Assembly (NCBI GenBank): GCA_963169765.1
Contig: CAUJEN010000073.1
Location: forward strand, 1 to 64,000
Direction: 5' to 3'
Length of the DNA: 64,000 nt
Origin: QWHO01 sp021404945
Lineage (GTDB): Bacteria; Vulcanimicrobiota; Xenobia; Xenobiales; QWHO01
Positions 15,757 to 23,139 of the stretch are shown here, one piece after another. Both the position numbers and the translations under genes were made by a program. How positions within the stretch are numbered: the stretch's first letter is position 1; each line of letters starts with the position of its first letter. Below the pieces are notes generated by a model, which was not told where the DNA came from, did no database searches, and was given only the letters and a program-made list of their open reading frames with translations.

Positions 15757-16391
15757 AGCCTCGCTATCGCGGCTGGATCCACCAGCAGGCCAGCTACTGG
15801 TCCGTGGCGGCCGGTGCTGTGCTCGTCTGGCTGGCGCCTACCCCTCGAGCCGCCCTGGCTGCCGCCATCTACTCGCTGGCCCTGGTCGCCATGCTGACCG
15901 TGAGCGCCCTCTACCACCGCAGGAACTGGAGCCCACGCTTGCGCGAGCGCATGCGCAGCCTCGACCACGCCACCATCTTCGTGCTCATCGCCGGCAGTTA
16001 CACCCCCTTCTGCCTGCTCGCCCTGCGCGGAGAAGACGGCCACCGGCTGTTGCTCATCGCCTGGGTGGGAGCGGCCGCTGGCATCGCTCAGTCGATCTTC
16101 TGGGTGAGGGCGCCCCGAGCGCTGACCGCCTGTCTTTACCTTGCCCTGGGCTGGTTGGTGACCCCCTATCTTCCTTCGCTGGCCAGATCTCTGGGCGCGC
16201 TGGGACTGAGCTTGCTGGCCACGGCCGGTTTATTCTTCACGGTGGGGGCGATCATCTACGTGATCCGACGCCCCGACCCGGCTCCCGCCACCTTCGGCTA
16301 CCACGAGGTGTTCCACTCGCTGATCACCGCCGCTTGCGGCTTCAAGTTCGCCGCGGTGGCGCTGCTGGTTACCCGGCACGCATTCCCTTGA
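15753..16391 (+). CDS. hemolysin III / YqfA-family membrane protein
   Basis: 212 residues with about seven hydrophobic helices. Family motifs are SALYHRRNWSPRLRERMRSLDH (the histidine and aspartate form a putative metal site), FVLIAGSYTPFCLLAL and the C-terminal FGYHEVFHSLI with two histidines. This is the bacterial PAQR-like family, whose catalytic role is uncertain (ceramidase-like hydrolase proposed for relatives). TTG 15753 overlaps the previous stop. It is last in the hcr unit, and its TGA lies inside the next FNR-like box. Confidence 0.82.
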   Translation: MKPRYRGWIHQQASYWSVAAGAVLVWLAPTPRAALAAAIYSLALVAMLTVSALYHRRNWSPRLRERMRSLDHATIFVLIAGSYTPFCLLALRGEDGHRLLLIAWVGAAAGIAQSIFWVRAPRALTACLYLALGWLVTPYLPSLARSLGALGLSLLATAGLFFTVGAIIYVIRRPDPAPATFGYHEVFHSLITAACGFKFAAVALLVTRHAFP

Positions 16392-16430
16392 CTCAGGTCA
16401 ATGTCTCCGGACGGCCCCCGGTGCTAAGGT
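16388..16430 (+). promoter_or_regulatory. FNR/FixK-like box promoter upstream of the GST gene
   Basis: TTGACTCAGGTCAA at 16388-16401 is a symmetric variant (TTGAC-N4-GTCAA) of the FNR/FixK/Dnr half-site. TAAGGT at 16425-16430 is centred exactly 33 bp away, the same geometry as the other boxes. Predicted start is about 16436, two bases before ATG 16438, so the GST message would be essentially leaderless. The box overlaps the stop codon of the upstream gene. Confidence 0.6.
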
Positions 16431-16437
16431 GTGCGAG

Positions 16438-17076
16438 ATGAAGCTTTACACGCACCCTCCCTCCCCCAACTGCATCAAGGTGATGGCCGTGGCCAACCAG
16501 TTGGGGCTGACGCTCGAGCAGGTGTCGATGGATCCGGCCGACTGCAAGAAGCCCGACTATCTGGCCAGGAACCCGAACGGGAAGGTGCCCACGCTGCAAG
16601 ACGACGATTATATTTTGTGGGAATCCAACGCCATCATGGTCTACCTGGCCCAGAAGGTTCGGGGCCATTCCCTGCTGCCCCGCACCGCCCGCAACAAGGC
16701 CGAGCTTTGGCGCTGGATGAGCTGGAGCATGGGTCACTGGAATCCCGCCACCCGAACATTCCTGTATGAGCGCATGGTCCGACCGATGATCATGGGCCAG
16801 GCCACCGATGAAGAAGCTCTGAAGCGAGCCGAGGCGGCCTTCCACCCGCTGGCCGCCCTTCTGGACCGGCATCTGGCCGACAAAACCTTCGTCCTGGGCC
16901 CCAAGCTGAGCCTGGCAGACTTTGCGCTGGGCGCCAACCTCGTCTACTCCGGGATGGCCGGCATTCCGCTGGAGCCCTACCCCGGCATTCGTGCCTGGTA
17001 TGACCGGATCGCCGCCCTGCCGAGTTGGCAGGAAGCTATTCCCGAGATGGTCCCAGCTGAAGTCAAAGCCCGCTGA
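16438..17076 (+). CDS. glutathione S-transferase family protein
   Basis: 212 residues. The N-terminal thioredoxin-like domain is MKLYTHPPSPNCIKVMAVAN, with NPNGKVPTLQDDDYILWESN (cis-Pro and Glu-Ser of the glutathione site). The C-terminal helical domain has KLSLADFALGANLVYS (N-capping box). ATG 16438 is chosen; an in-frame GTG at 16429 falls in the predicted -10 element. The role next to aromatic-CoA genes is unknown; GSTs of this class serve detoxification or isomerisation. The amine-oxidase gene follows after 3 bases. Confidence 0.85.
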   Translation: MKLYTHPPSPNCIKVMAVANQLGLTLEQVSMDPADCKKPDYLARNPNGKVPTLQDDDYILWESNAIMVYLAQKVRGHSLLPRTARNKAELWRWMSWSMGHWNPATRTFLYERMVRPMIMGQATDEEALKRAEAAFHPLAALLDRHLADKTFVLGPKLSLADFALGANLVYSGMAGIPLEPYPGIRAWYDRIAALPSWQEAIPEMVPAEVKAR

Positions 17077-17079
17077 GCC

Positions 17080-18306
17080 ATGCAGGTCGGCATCATCGGG
17101 GCCGGAATGGCTGGCTGCGCGGCCGCCCGCCGCCTCGTCCAGGGCGGCGCCCAGGTAACCGTCCTGGAGGCGCGCGACCGACCCGGCGGGCGCATCTGGA
17201 CCGACCGGAGCCTGGGCTGCCCCATCGACCTGGGGGCTGCCTGGTTGCATGGAGCCGAGGCCAATCCCCTGAGCGCCCGCGCGCGCAGCCTGGAGCACCT
17301 CGACAGCGACGTGCTCAACAACCTCTTCTTCAACCCTCTGGGCGAGCCCCTCACGATGGAGCTGAGTCGCCAGGTGCAGGAAGCGGGGCTGGATCTGGCT
17401 GCCCAGGCCATGGACCTGGCCTCGCGCAGTCCCGAGCCGCTTTCCATGGCCGAGGCCATGGGCCGGGTCTTTCTCGAGTCGGGTGACCCGGGGCCCTGGC
17501 GGGCCCGTGTGCGCAGCCTGCCCATCGCCGACATGACCGCCTTCGCGGCCCGCCCGGACGCGCTCTCGGGGCCGCCCCTGGAAGGCCTGGATCGATTCCT
17601 CCCTGGGGGTCTGGATCAGATGCTGGATTGGAGATCGTGCAACCTGCTCCTGTCCACCCCTGTCCACCGGCTGACCTGGACAGACTCGAAGGTCGAGGCG
17701 GCCACCTCGCGGGGCTCGTTCCGCTTCGACCGGGTCATCCTGACTCTGCCTCTGGGAGTTCTTCAGGGCGAGCGGGTCCAGTTCGACCCTCCCCTGCCCG
17801 ACTGGAAGAAAGACGCCATCCGGGCCCTGGGTACCGAGGTTCTCAACAAGGTTGCCCTGCGCTTCGATCAGGCGGTCTGGCCACTCGAGCCCGACTTCCT
17901 CAGCCTCAACCAGCCGGACGGGGAGACGGACGTCTTCTTCAACGGCCACAAGGCCCTGGGACAGCCGGTGCTGGTAGGCTTCGTGGTGGGCCAGCGAGCC
18001 AGAGCCTTCGAGTCAGCGGGGAGCGAGAAGACCGTGGAGTGCCAGCTTGCAAGCCTGCGCCGCGCCTTCCCCGGGCTGGGCCGACCGCAGGCCGTGCTGG
18101 TCAGCTCGTGGGGCTCCGATCCCTACAGCCTGGGCGCGTACTGCCTGAGACCCCCGGGCGTCGAAGGCGAAGCGCACGACCTCCTGGCCAGGCCGGTCGG
18201 GCCCCTGGGCTTTGCCGGCGAGGCGACCAGCAGAGCCTATCCGGGCACGCTGCTGGGGGCCTGGTTGAGCGGTCGGCGCGAAGCCGATCGGCTCGTTTCG
18301 CCCTGA
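17080..18306 (+). CDS. FAD-dependent amine oxidase family protein
   Basis: 408 residues. The N-terminal dinucleotide motif is IGAGMAGCAAARRLVQGG, followed by EARDRPGGRIWTDR, the signature of the monoamine/polyamine oxidase (NAD(P)/FAD flavoprotein) family. The C-terminal LGFAGEATSRAYPGTLLGAW contacts FAD. The central substrate domain has GVLQGERVQFDPPLPDWKKD. It could act on polyamines, or like KDM1/spermine-oxidase relatives on other amines; the substrate is not readable. Cotranscription with the GST gene is likely. No signal peptide is apparent. Confidence 0.85.
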   Translation: MQVGIIGAGMAGCAAARRLVQGGAQVTVLEARDRPGGRIWTDRSLGCPIDLGAAWLHGAEANPLSARARSLEHLDSDVLNNLFFNPLGEPLTMELSRQVQEAGLDLAAQAMDLASRSPEPLSMAEAMGRVFLESGDPGPWRARVRSLPIADMTAFAARPDALSGPPLEGLDRFLPGGLDQMLDWRSCNLLLSTPVHRLTWTDSKVEAATSRGSFRFDRVILTLPLGVLQGERVQFDPPLPDWKKDAIRALGTEVLNKVALRFDQAVWPLEPDFLSLNQPDGETDVFFNGHKALGQPVLVGFVVGQRARAFESAGSEKTVECQLASLRRAFPGLGRPQAVLVSSWGSDPYSLGAYCLRPPGVEGEAHDLLARPVGPLGFAGEATSRAYPGTLLGAWLSGRREADRLVSP

Positions 18307-18370
18307 CCGCTCAACAGATTTTTTTCTGGCTGCCAGGAACTTTCTGGGCAGCCCGGAAGTCGGGGATACT

Positions 18371-18703
18371 GTGAAGCGAACCCTGTGGATCTGGCTGGCT
18401 TTGATGTTGCTGGCGCTGCCCGGCTCCTCTGCCCCCTGTGGCGACGAGCCCGCCGCCGGCTGCTGCTGCGCCGACCCGGCCCAGGTGGTTTGCTGCTGCG
18501 AGCCCGAATCGGGTCCGTCGCAGTCTCCGGCTCCCCCCGCCGCAGCCAGCCCTGAATGCGCGCTGAGCTCGAGCGGAGAGCGAGCCATCGCCCCTCCCGC
18601 CCCGGCCCCGCTGCTCGCTTATCAGGTCGCTCGACCCGAGCCCCGACGGGCCGACTGGGGCTCTCCTCAAAGCGCAGAGCGCGCTCCCCCTCGCTGCGCC
18701 TGA
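18371..18703 (+). CDS. small secreted Cys-rich protein
   Basis: 110 residues from GTG 18371. MKRTLWIWLALMLLALPGSS is a clear signal peptide. After cleavage come clustered cysteines (APCGDEPAAGCCCAD, VVCCCEPESG), then a Pro/Ala/Ser-rich low-complexity tail ending RCA. No family is known. It opens a run of three Cys-rich secreted proteins, so metal binding or a disulfide-rich surface role is inferred. The upstream 65 bases hold an inverted repeat GGCTGCC...GGCAGCC (about 18328-18356). Confidence 0.6.
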   Translation: MKRTLWIWLALMLLALPGSSAPCGDEPAAGCCCADPAQVVCCCEPESGPSQSPAPPAAASPECALSSSGERAIAPPAPAPLLAYQVARPEPRRADWGSPQSAERAPPRCA

Positions 18704-18760
18704 GCCTCGCGGCTCACGCGGTGACTTGAAACTATATCAAGAGATGGGAGACTATTCATC

Positions 18761-19174
18761 ATGCGTTTTCTGAAACTGTCTTTGCTGGCCGTGGTGGCCA
18801 GCATCCTGAGCCTGGGGACCGCTATGGCCGCCAGCAACTGCTGCCCGAACGGTGCTTGCTGTGTTCCGGGCGCTGCCTGCTGTGAATCGAAAGATTCCAA
18901 AGCGGCTGACTGCTGCCCCAACGGTCCCTGCTGCGCCACCGGCGAGAGCTGCTGCACGGCCAGGGCTCAGTCCGCCTCGCAAACGGCTGACTGCTGCCCC
19001 GACGGTCCCTGCTGCGCCACCGGCGAGAGCTGCTGCGCGGCCAAGGCTCAGCCCGCCTCGCAAACGGCTGACTGCTGCCCCGACGGTCCGTGCTGCGCCA
19101 CCGGCGAGAGCTGCTGCGAGAACAGCCAGGCTGTTGCTCTCCCGGCCCAGCTGGCGAGCTGCTGCGGCCAGTAA
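18761..19174 (+). CDS. secreted Cys-pair repeat protein
   Basis: 137 residues. The signal peptide is MRFLKLSLLAVVASILSLGT plus AMAA. The mature part is built from three near-identical units of about 27 residues, each ADCCPDGPCCATGESCC followed by an Ala/Lys/Gln/Ser linker, preceded by a diverged CCPNGACCVPGAACC unit. Almost all cysteines are in CC pairs. Paired cysteines fit metal (Cu, Zn or Fe-S) binding or dense disulfide linkage. ATG 18761 follows a GGGAG about ten bases upstream. A strong terminator follows, so this is probably a monocistronic, well expressed gene. No known family was recognised. Confidence 0.8.
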   Translation: MRFLKLSLLAVVASILSLGTAMAASNCCPNGACCVPGAACCESKDSKAADCCPNGPCCATGESCCTARAQSASQTADCCPDGPCCATGESCCAAKAQPASQTADCCPDGPCCATGESCCENSQAVALPAQLASCCGQ

Positions 19175-19187
19175 ATAGCCTGGGAAA

Positions 19188-19219
19188 GGGCGCCAGCCTT
19201 CAGGGTTGGCGCCCTTTTT
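19188..19219 (+). terminator. rho-independent terminator
   Basis: GGGCGCCA (19188-19195) pairs with TGGCGCCC (19207-19214), followed by TTTTT. It lies 14 bases after the stop of the CC-repeat protein. Confidence 0.9.
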
Positions 19220-19289
19220 CATGGCGAAGGGTTTGCCTCCCCTCCCCTAGAACCCAATTCACGCAAGAATGGAAAGGAGCCCCTGAACA

Positions 19290-19835
19290 ATGCTTACACG
19301 CCTGACCGGACTCTTACTCGGACTGGCGCTGCTGATCACCCCGGCCTTCGCGGGCGGAGATTGCAAAGACGGCCAGAAATGCGAGCAGGGCCAGACCTGC
19401 GATCAGAGCGGCAAGAACGGCGGCGACTGCTGCGACAAGGGCGGCAAGAGCGGCGGCGATTGCTGCGATCAGGGCGGCAAGGACGGCGGAGACTGCTGCG
19501 ACAAAGGCGGCAAGAGCGGCGGCGATTGCTGCGATCAGGCCAAGGACGGCAAGGACGGTTGCGCCGACTGCAAGGACGGTGGGCAGGGCGCCTGCAATCA
19601 GGTTTGCGCCGAGTGGAGCTACGCCGAGGCTTCCCAGTACACCCGTTGCGACCAGCACACCTGCCCGAACGACCTGGCCATGCAAGAGGGTAAGCAACCC
19701 AAGCGCTGGGCGGCTGGCAACCCCAACTATGGCCTGACAGTGAGAAACGACTGTTGCTGGCCGGATCGCGTCGAGAATGTCCGCAATGCGTGCCGCAATA
19801 ACTTTAACCTCGGCATGCCCGTGTGGCCCTGGTAA
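19290..19835 (+). CDS. secreted Gly/Asp/Cys-repeat protein
   Basis: 181 residues. The signal peptide is MLTRLTGLLLGLALLITPAF. The next 80 residues repeat GGDCCDKGGKS / GGDCCDQGGKD four to five times, again with CC pairs but with charged Lys/Asp/Gly linkers. A C-terminal domain of about 80 residues (NQVCAEWSYAEASQYTRCD, RNDCCWPDRVENVRNACRNN) looks folded and disulfide-bonded. No family was recognised. The repeat resembles the preceding gene in design but not in linker sequence, so they may be independent expansions of CC motifs. A perfect 15-bp hairpin follows 25 bases after the stop. Confidence 0.78.
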   Translation: MLTRLTGLLLGLALLITPAFAGGDCKDGQKCEQGQTCDQSGKNGGDCCDKGGKSGGDCCDQGGKDGGDCCDKGGKSGGDCCDQAKDGKDGCADCKDGGQGACNQVCAEWSYAEASQYTRCDQHTCPNDLAMQEGKQPKRWAAGNPNYGLTVRNDCCWPDRVENVRNACRNNFNLGMPVWPW

Positions 19836-19860
19836 AGCAAGCCTGAAGGTCCCTGTTACC

Positions 19861-19894
19861 AGTCTGAGCGGGCGGAATACCGCCCGCTCAGACT
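19861..19894. terminator. perfect 15-bp hairpin downstream of the Cys-repeat gene
   Basis: AGTCTGAGCGGGCGG, loop AATA, then CCGCCCGCTCAGACT. The stem is perfect, but it is followed by GTTGAG rather than a T-run. It could be a terminator or an mRNA-protecting structure. Confidence 0.7.
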
Positions 19895-19982
19895 GTTGAG
19901 ACGCAAGCGGTCGTGCTACCGTACCGAGCCCAGGAAGCTCTGGCAGAGTGATGCCCTGCACAATATCTTGTGGTGGCGGAGC

Positions 19983-20116
19983 TTTACAACGCGCAGGAAC
20001 GCAGATCCGGCGCGATCGACGAAGCGCGGCCACTGCTCGGGCAAGAACGGTAAGGCGATGTTGGGCGTCGCGCAGCCGGAAGACCTTGTCAGGGGGGCTT
20101 CCGGCAGCGCTCCTGG
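19983..20116. repeat. dispersed repeat pair: TTTACAACGCGCAGG module plus hairpin core
   Basis: TTTACAACGCGCAGGAACGC (19983 onward) is shared with 44755 onward and forms CGCGC-a-GGAAC-gca-GATCC-g-GCGCG. The second part, 20058-20116, is a copy of the hairpin core ATGTTGGGCGTCGCGCAGCC...GCAGCGCTCCTGG, in which GCGCAGCCGGAAG pairs with CTTCCGGCAGCGC around a CCTTGTCAGGGG loop. The 19895-20224 stretch holds nothing else I can support as a gene. Confidence 0.8.
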
Positions 20117-20224
20117 GTGCAGCGTTCGCAAACTCCCCTGCCGAGACCCCTCCTCCGTGGATTCAGGAGAGAGAGCCGGGAGATCAGAGGATTTGCTCTC
20201 CCCGATCCCCACTCAACCTCCACT

Positions 20225-21478
20225 CTAGCGAGGTCCCCCGAAGCCCATCAGGCGCATCCGCTCCTGCGCCTCGGCCATCAGGGCGGCGCCGGCCCTGATG
20301 CGCTCCACCCCCTGCTCGAGGTGAGAGCGATGGGACTCGACGAAGAAGCGCTCAAGAAGCTCCACGCCCTCCAAGAACAAGCGGCTGGACGCCTCCATGC
20401 TCTTGCGGGAAGCCTCGGCGCCCTGGCGCAGCTCTTCGGAAGGGAAGCTGGCCGGGGGCTTGAGGTTGTCCAGGGCCCGCCTGCCCTGGCGCACGTTGGC
20501 CGCGAACCACTCCACCGTGGGCCTGAGCTCGGCGGCCGCCAGACGGTCGTCCAGGAAAGCCTCCACGGCCTCCTCCAGGCGCACGATGTAGGCAAAACGA
20601 GCCTGACCGGGGAGCCCGGCCTCGACCTCGAAAGTGCTTGCCGGCCCCATGGCCAGCTCTGGCAGGCGGGCCTGACATTGGCGGCACACCTTGCTGCCGG
20701 GCGCATTTGACTCCGAGCAGCGGGGGCAGACCAGCCTGGGGGCGGCCGCTTCCAGCACCTTCTTGCGCAGCCCGAGCAGGTGGCTGGCCGTCTCCAGCAC
20801 CATCTCACAGCCCTTCTTGAGATGCTCGCGATTCTTGTCGGAGAAGTAGCGACTCATTTCCTTGAGCCCGCGCTTCATCTTCTCCATGCCCCGGGTGATC
20901 TCGGGGATCAGGGCCAGAACCTGCTCATTTTCAGCCGGGCTCTTGACCCACTCGCGAGCGTCGCCCATGGCCTGCTTCCAGTGGCTGTAGAAGGCGTCCA
21001 GGCGAATACGCAGAGGCTCGTCGGGGATCTGGCCCCGGGCCACGCCCAGGGCCACGCTGGCCAATTCGTTGACCAGCGGCGACTCGGAGTAAGTCGGAAA
21101 AGACTCCTCTTCCTGGCGCAGGCGGTCAAAGGCCCCCAGCATGCTGTCGGCCGCCTCCTGAGCTTCCCGACAGCCCCGCACCAGGTGGTCGGCCTGGCGG
21201 TCGTCGAGCCAGCGGTCGATGCGCTTGAGAGCGGTCTTCAGCCGTTCGAGCTCCTGGCGAATGAGCGGGTCGAGCTCTTTGATCAGGCTTGTGGACGGGC
21301 GCAGCTCCTTGCTGGAGCGATACTGCGCGCGCAACTGGTCCACGAAGATAGCCATGAACTTGAGGCGGGCCGCCAGCTCACGGGCCAGGGTCTTGTCCTG
21401 GGAGTTCTCAGAGCAAGCGCGTGCTGCCCGGATCAGCTCGTTGAGCGCGGCTGATCGGGATAGCTCGAACGCCGGCAC
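20225..21478 (-). CDS. helical protein with central zinc ribbon and three related segments
   Basis: 417 residues, largely helical. A zinc ribbon sits near residue 255: LVCPRCSESNAPGSKVCRQC. Three segments share the pattern 'L..l.r.f.d....hl..G...i..a...l': LKTALKRIDRWLDDRQADHL (about 85), MKRGLKEMSRYFSDKNREHL (about 205) and GVELLERFFVESHRSHLEQG (about 380). This suggests triplication of one helical module. No signal peptide or membrane span is seen and the family was not recognised. It starts at GTG 21478, three bases after the stop of the small upstream gene, so they form an operon. A cytoplasmic scaffold or regulator is possible but speculative. Confidence 0.75.
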   Translation of the reverse strand: MPAFELSRSAALNELIRAARACSENSQDKTLARELAARLKFMAIFVDQLRAQYRSSKELRPSTSLIKELDPLIRQELERLKTALKRIDRWLDDRQADHLVRGCREAQEAADSMLGAFDRLRQEEESFPTYSESPLVNELASVALGVARGQIPDEPLRIRLDAFYSHWKQAMGDAREWVKSPAENEQVLALIPEITRGMEKMKRGLKEMSRYFSDKNREHLKKGCEMVLETASHLLGLRKKVLEAAAPRLVCPRCSESNAPGSKVCRQCQARLPELAMGPASTFEVEAGLPGQARFAYIVRLEEAVEAFLDDRLAAAELRPTVEWFAANVRQGRRALDNLKPPASFPSEELRQGAEASRKSMEASSRLFLEGVELLERFFVESHRSHLEQGVERIRAGAALMAEAQERMRLMGFGGPR

Positions 21479-21481
21479 GGA

Positions 21482-21784
21482 CTAGAAGCCGAAGGAACCG
21501 GCCAACCAGCCCAGGCTGGAGCCGAGCATGTTCCCCACGAACATTCCCGTCATCCCCGCCCAGGGATTGTTCATTCCACCGGCTGCAAAATAGCCCAGCG
21601 CGCCGCCCAGGCCGCCGCCGATCATACTGCCCGCAAAGCCCCCGTACATCGACATGGGGCTGAACATCATGGGGCCCATGAACATGCTCGAGCAGCCCCA
21701 CAGGCCGCCCATATAGCTCCCAAACATCGGGGCTGGCCCCCAGAATCCGGGTGTTGCGAACGGACTACAACCGATTCCCCACAT
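21482..21784 (-). CDS. small Gly/Met/Phe-rich membrane protein
   Basis: 100 residues from ATG 21784. The composition is extreme: Gly, Met, Phe, Pro and Ser dominate (FGSYMGGLWGCSSMFMGPMM), and a GxxxG-rich hydrophobic stretch, GSMIGGGLGGALGYFAAGG, could span a membrane. No family was recognised. Translational proximity to the zinc-ribbon gene suggests a shared job. It is divergent from the UbiA-like gene across a 127-base gap that must hold both promoters. Confidence 0.6.
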   Translation of the reverse strand: MWGIGCSPFATPGFWGPAPMFGSYMGGLWGCSSMFMGPMMFSPMSMYGGFAGSMIGGGLGGALGYFAAGGMNNPWAGMTGMFVGNMLGSSLGWLAGSFGF

Positions 21785-21911
21785 GTTAGCTCTCTACCCC
21801 TTCTGTTGACTGCTCCCCATCATAACCGGATCGAACCTTTTTGAGAAGCACCCGGTTGTAAACCTCTCTCGAAAGGACTCTCCTCCGCCGGTGGCGCACC
21901 ATTCCCCTCCC

Positions 21912-22766
21912 ATGCGCAGTCTGCTCCTGAAACTGGCCTACAGCAACCTCTGGATCGCCCTGCAGGCAGGCGGGCAGGCCCTGATGACCCAGGCGATGCT
22001 GGGCCTGCCCTTCGACCTGAGGGCCTGCTGGCTCTGTTTTCTCTGCATGTTCTTCGTCTACACCTTCGCCAAGACGGTGCGTTTCGATCCCACTGCCGAC
22101 GCCCTCAACGACCCCGAGCGGACCAGCTTTCTGTTGCGCTGGCGCGTTCCCCTCATCGCTCTCGGGGTTCTGCTCTTCACAATCGGAACCTGGCAGGCCC
22201 ATCGCTGGCAGGTGCTCTGGCTCTACCTCTTTCCAGTTCTGACGGCCGTGCTCTACGACATCAAGATCCTGCCGGCCAGGTTTCACTACCGGCGTCTCAA
22301 GGACCTCACCGGGGTCAAGAGCGTGGTGGTGGCCATCGCCTGGTCGGTGCTCGGCACGCTGGTGCCGGTCAGCCTGGCGGGCCAGGGCTCGGGCCCGGGA
22401 GTGTACTTCCTGCTGACCTGGTACTTTGCCATGTTCTTCGTCAACACGGTCTATTTCGATCTGGGCGACATGCGCGGCGATCGCGCCGAGGGAACCCTGA
22501 CCCTCCCCCTCTGGCTGGGCTTCCGATTCACGCGCGTCATGCTGCTGGCCATCACGCTGGCGTGCGCCGGAGCCCTTTGGGCCGCAGCCCACAGCGGCCT
22601 TGTGAGCCCTGCAGGCCACTGGATCAATGTGCTGTGCCTGTATCAGCTGGCCTTCGTGTGGCTGGCCCGAGATGAAGAAACGAATCTGGGCTTTCTCTGC
22701 GACGTGGTCGCCGACGGAGCGTTCCTGGTGGGAGGTCTGCTGGCTCTGGCCAGCAGATGGGCCTGA
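21912..22766 (+). CDS. UbiA-superfamily membrane protein
   Basis: About 284 residues with eight or so hydrophobic helices. It has a UbiA-like second aspartate motif, YFDLGDMRGDRAEGTLTLP, and a basic loop DIKILPARFHYRRLKDLTG after helix 4. The first Asp-rich motif is only KTVRFDPTADALNDPERT, so prenyltransferase activity is likely but the substrate is open. ATG 21912 is chosen; GTG 21891 would add seven residues (MAHHSPP). The C-terminal ARDEETNLGFLCDVVADGAF resembles a conserved end of small UbiA-like proteins of unknown role. Confidence 0.72.
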   Translation: MRSLLLKLAYSNLWIALQAGGQALMTQAMLGLPFDLRACWLCFLCMFFVYTFAKTVRFDPTADALNDPERTSFLLRWRVPLIALGVLLFTIGTWQAHRWQVLWLYLFPVLTAVLYDIKILPARFHYRRLKDLTGVKSVVVAIAWSVLGTLVPVSLAGQGSGPGVYFLLTWYFAMFFVNTVYFDLGDMRGDRAEGTLTLPLWLGFRFTRVMLLAITLACAGALWAAAHSGLVSPAGHWINVLCLYQLAFVWLARDEETNLGFLCDVVADGAFLVGGLLALASRWA

Positions 22767-22773
22767 GAAGCGG

Positions 22774-23139
22774 CTATTCCGCCACCATCTTCTCGGCTTC
22801 CAGGCGGATCTCGGCCAGCTCTTCCGGCTCGATCTGCAACTGCCTGGCGATGGCGTTGAGGTAGCGCAACTCGGCAATCTGGATGGTGCCATCGGCCACC
22901 GACAGGCTGCAGAGCACCTTCATCAACTTGCGCCGGCTGTCGTGGCGAGGGAACAAGCCATCCAGGTCGGGGGCCACGCCCTCTTGCATGAACCGGGCCA
23001 CCTCTTGAATCTCGTCCTCACGGTAGCCCAGCCGCAGCAGAATATTGCCAAGGATGGCCCTCTCCTTGTCGCTCACCTCCCCGTCGGCCCAGATCACTCC
23101 GACCAGGCTCTTGAGCACTTCCCGTTCACGATCGTCCAC
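22774..23139 (-). CDS. TerB-like (tellurite-resistance TerB domain) protein
   Basis: 121 residues, all helical. VGVIWADGEVSDKERAILGN and CSLSVADGTIQIAELRYLNA are the two acidic 'aDG.v...E...l' helices that bind metal in TerB-type domains. The protein is a free-standing single domain. Starts at GTG 23139, overlapping the end of the upstream flavoprotein gene by 14 bases on the same strand. Involvement in metal sensing or a stress-associated complex is inferred from the family only. Confidence 0.8.
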   Translation of the reverse strand: MDDREREVLKSLVGVIWADGEVSDKERAILGNILLRLGYREDEIQEVARFMQEGVAPDLDGLFPRHDSRRKLMKVLCSLSVADGTIQIAELRYLNAIARQLQIEPEELAEIRLEAEKMVAE

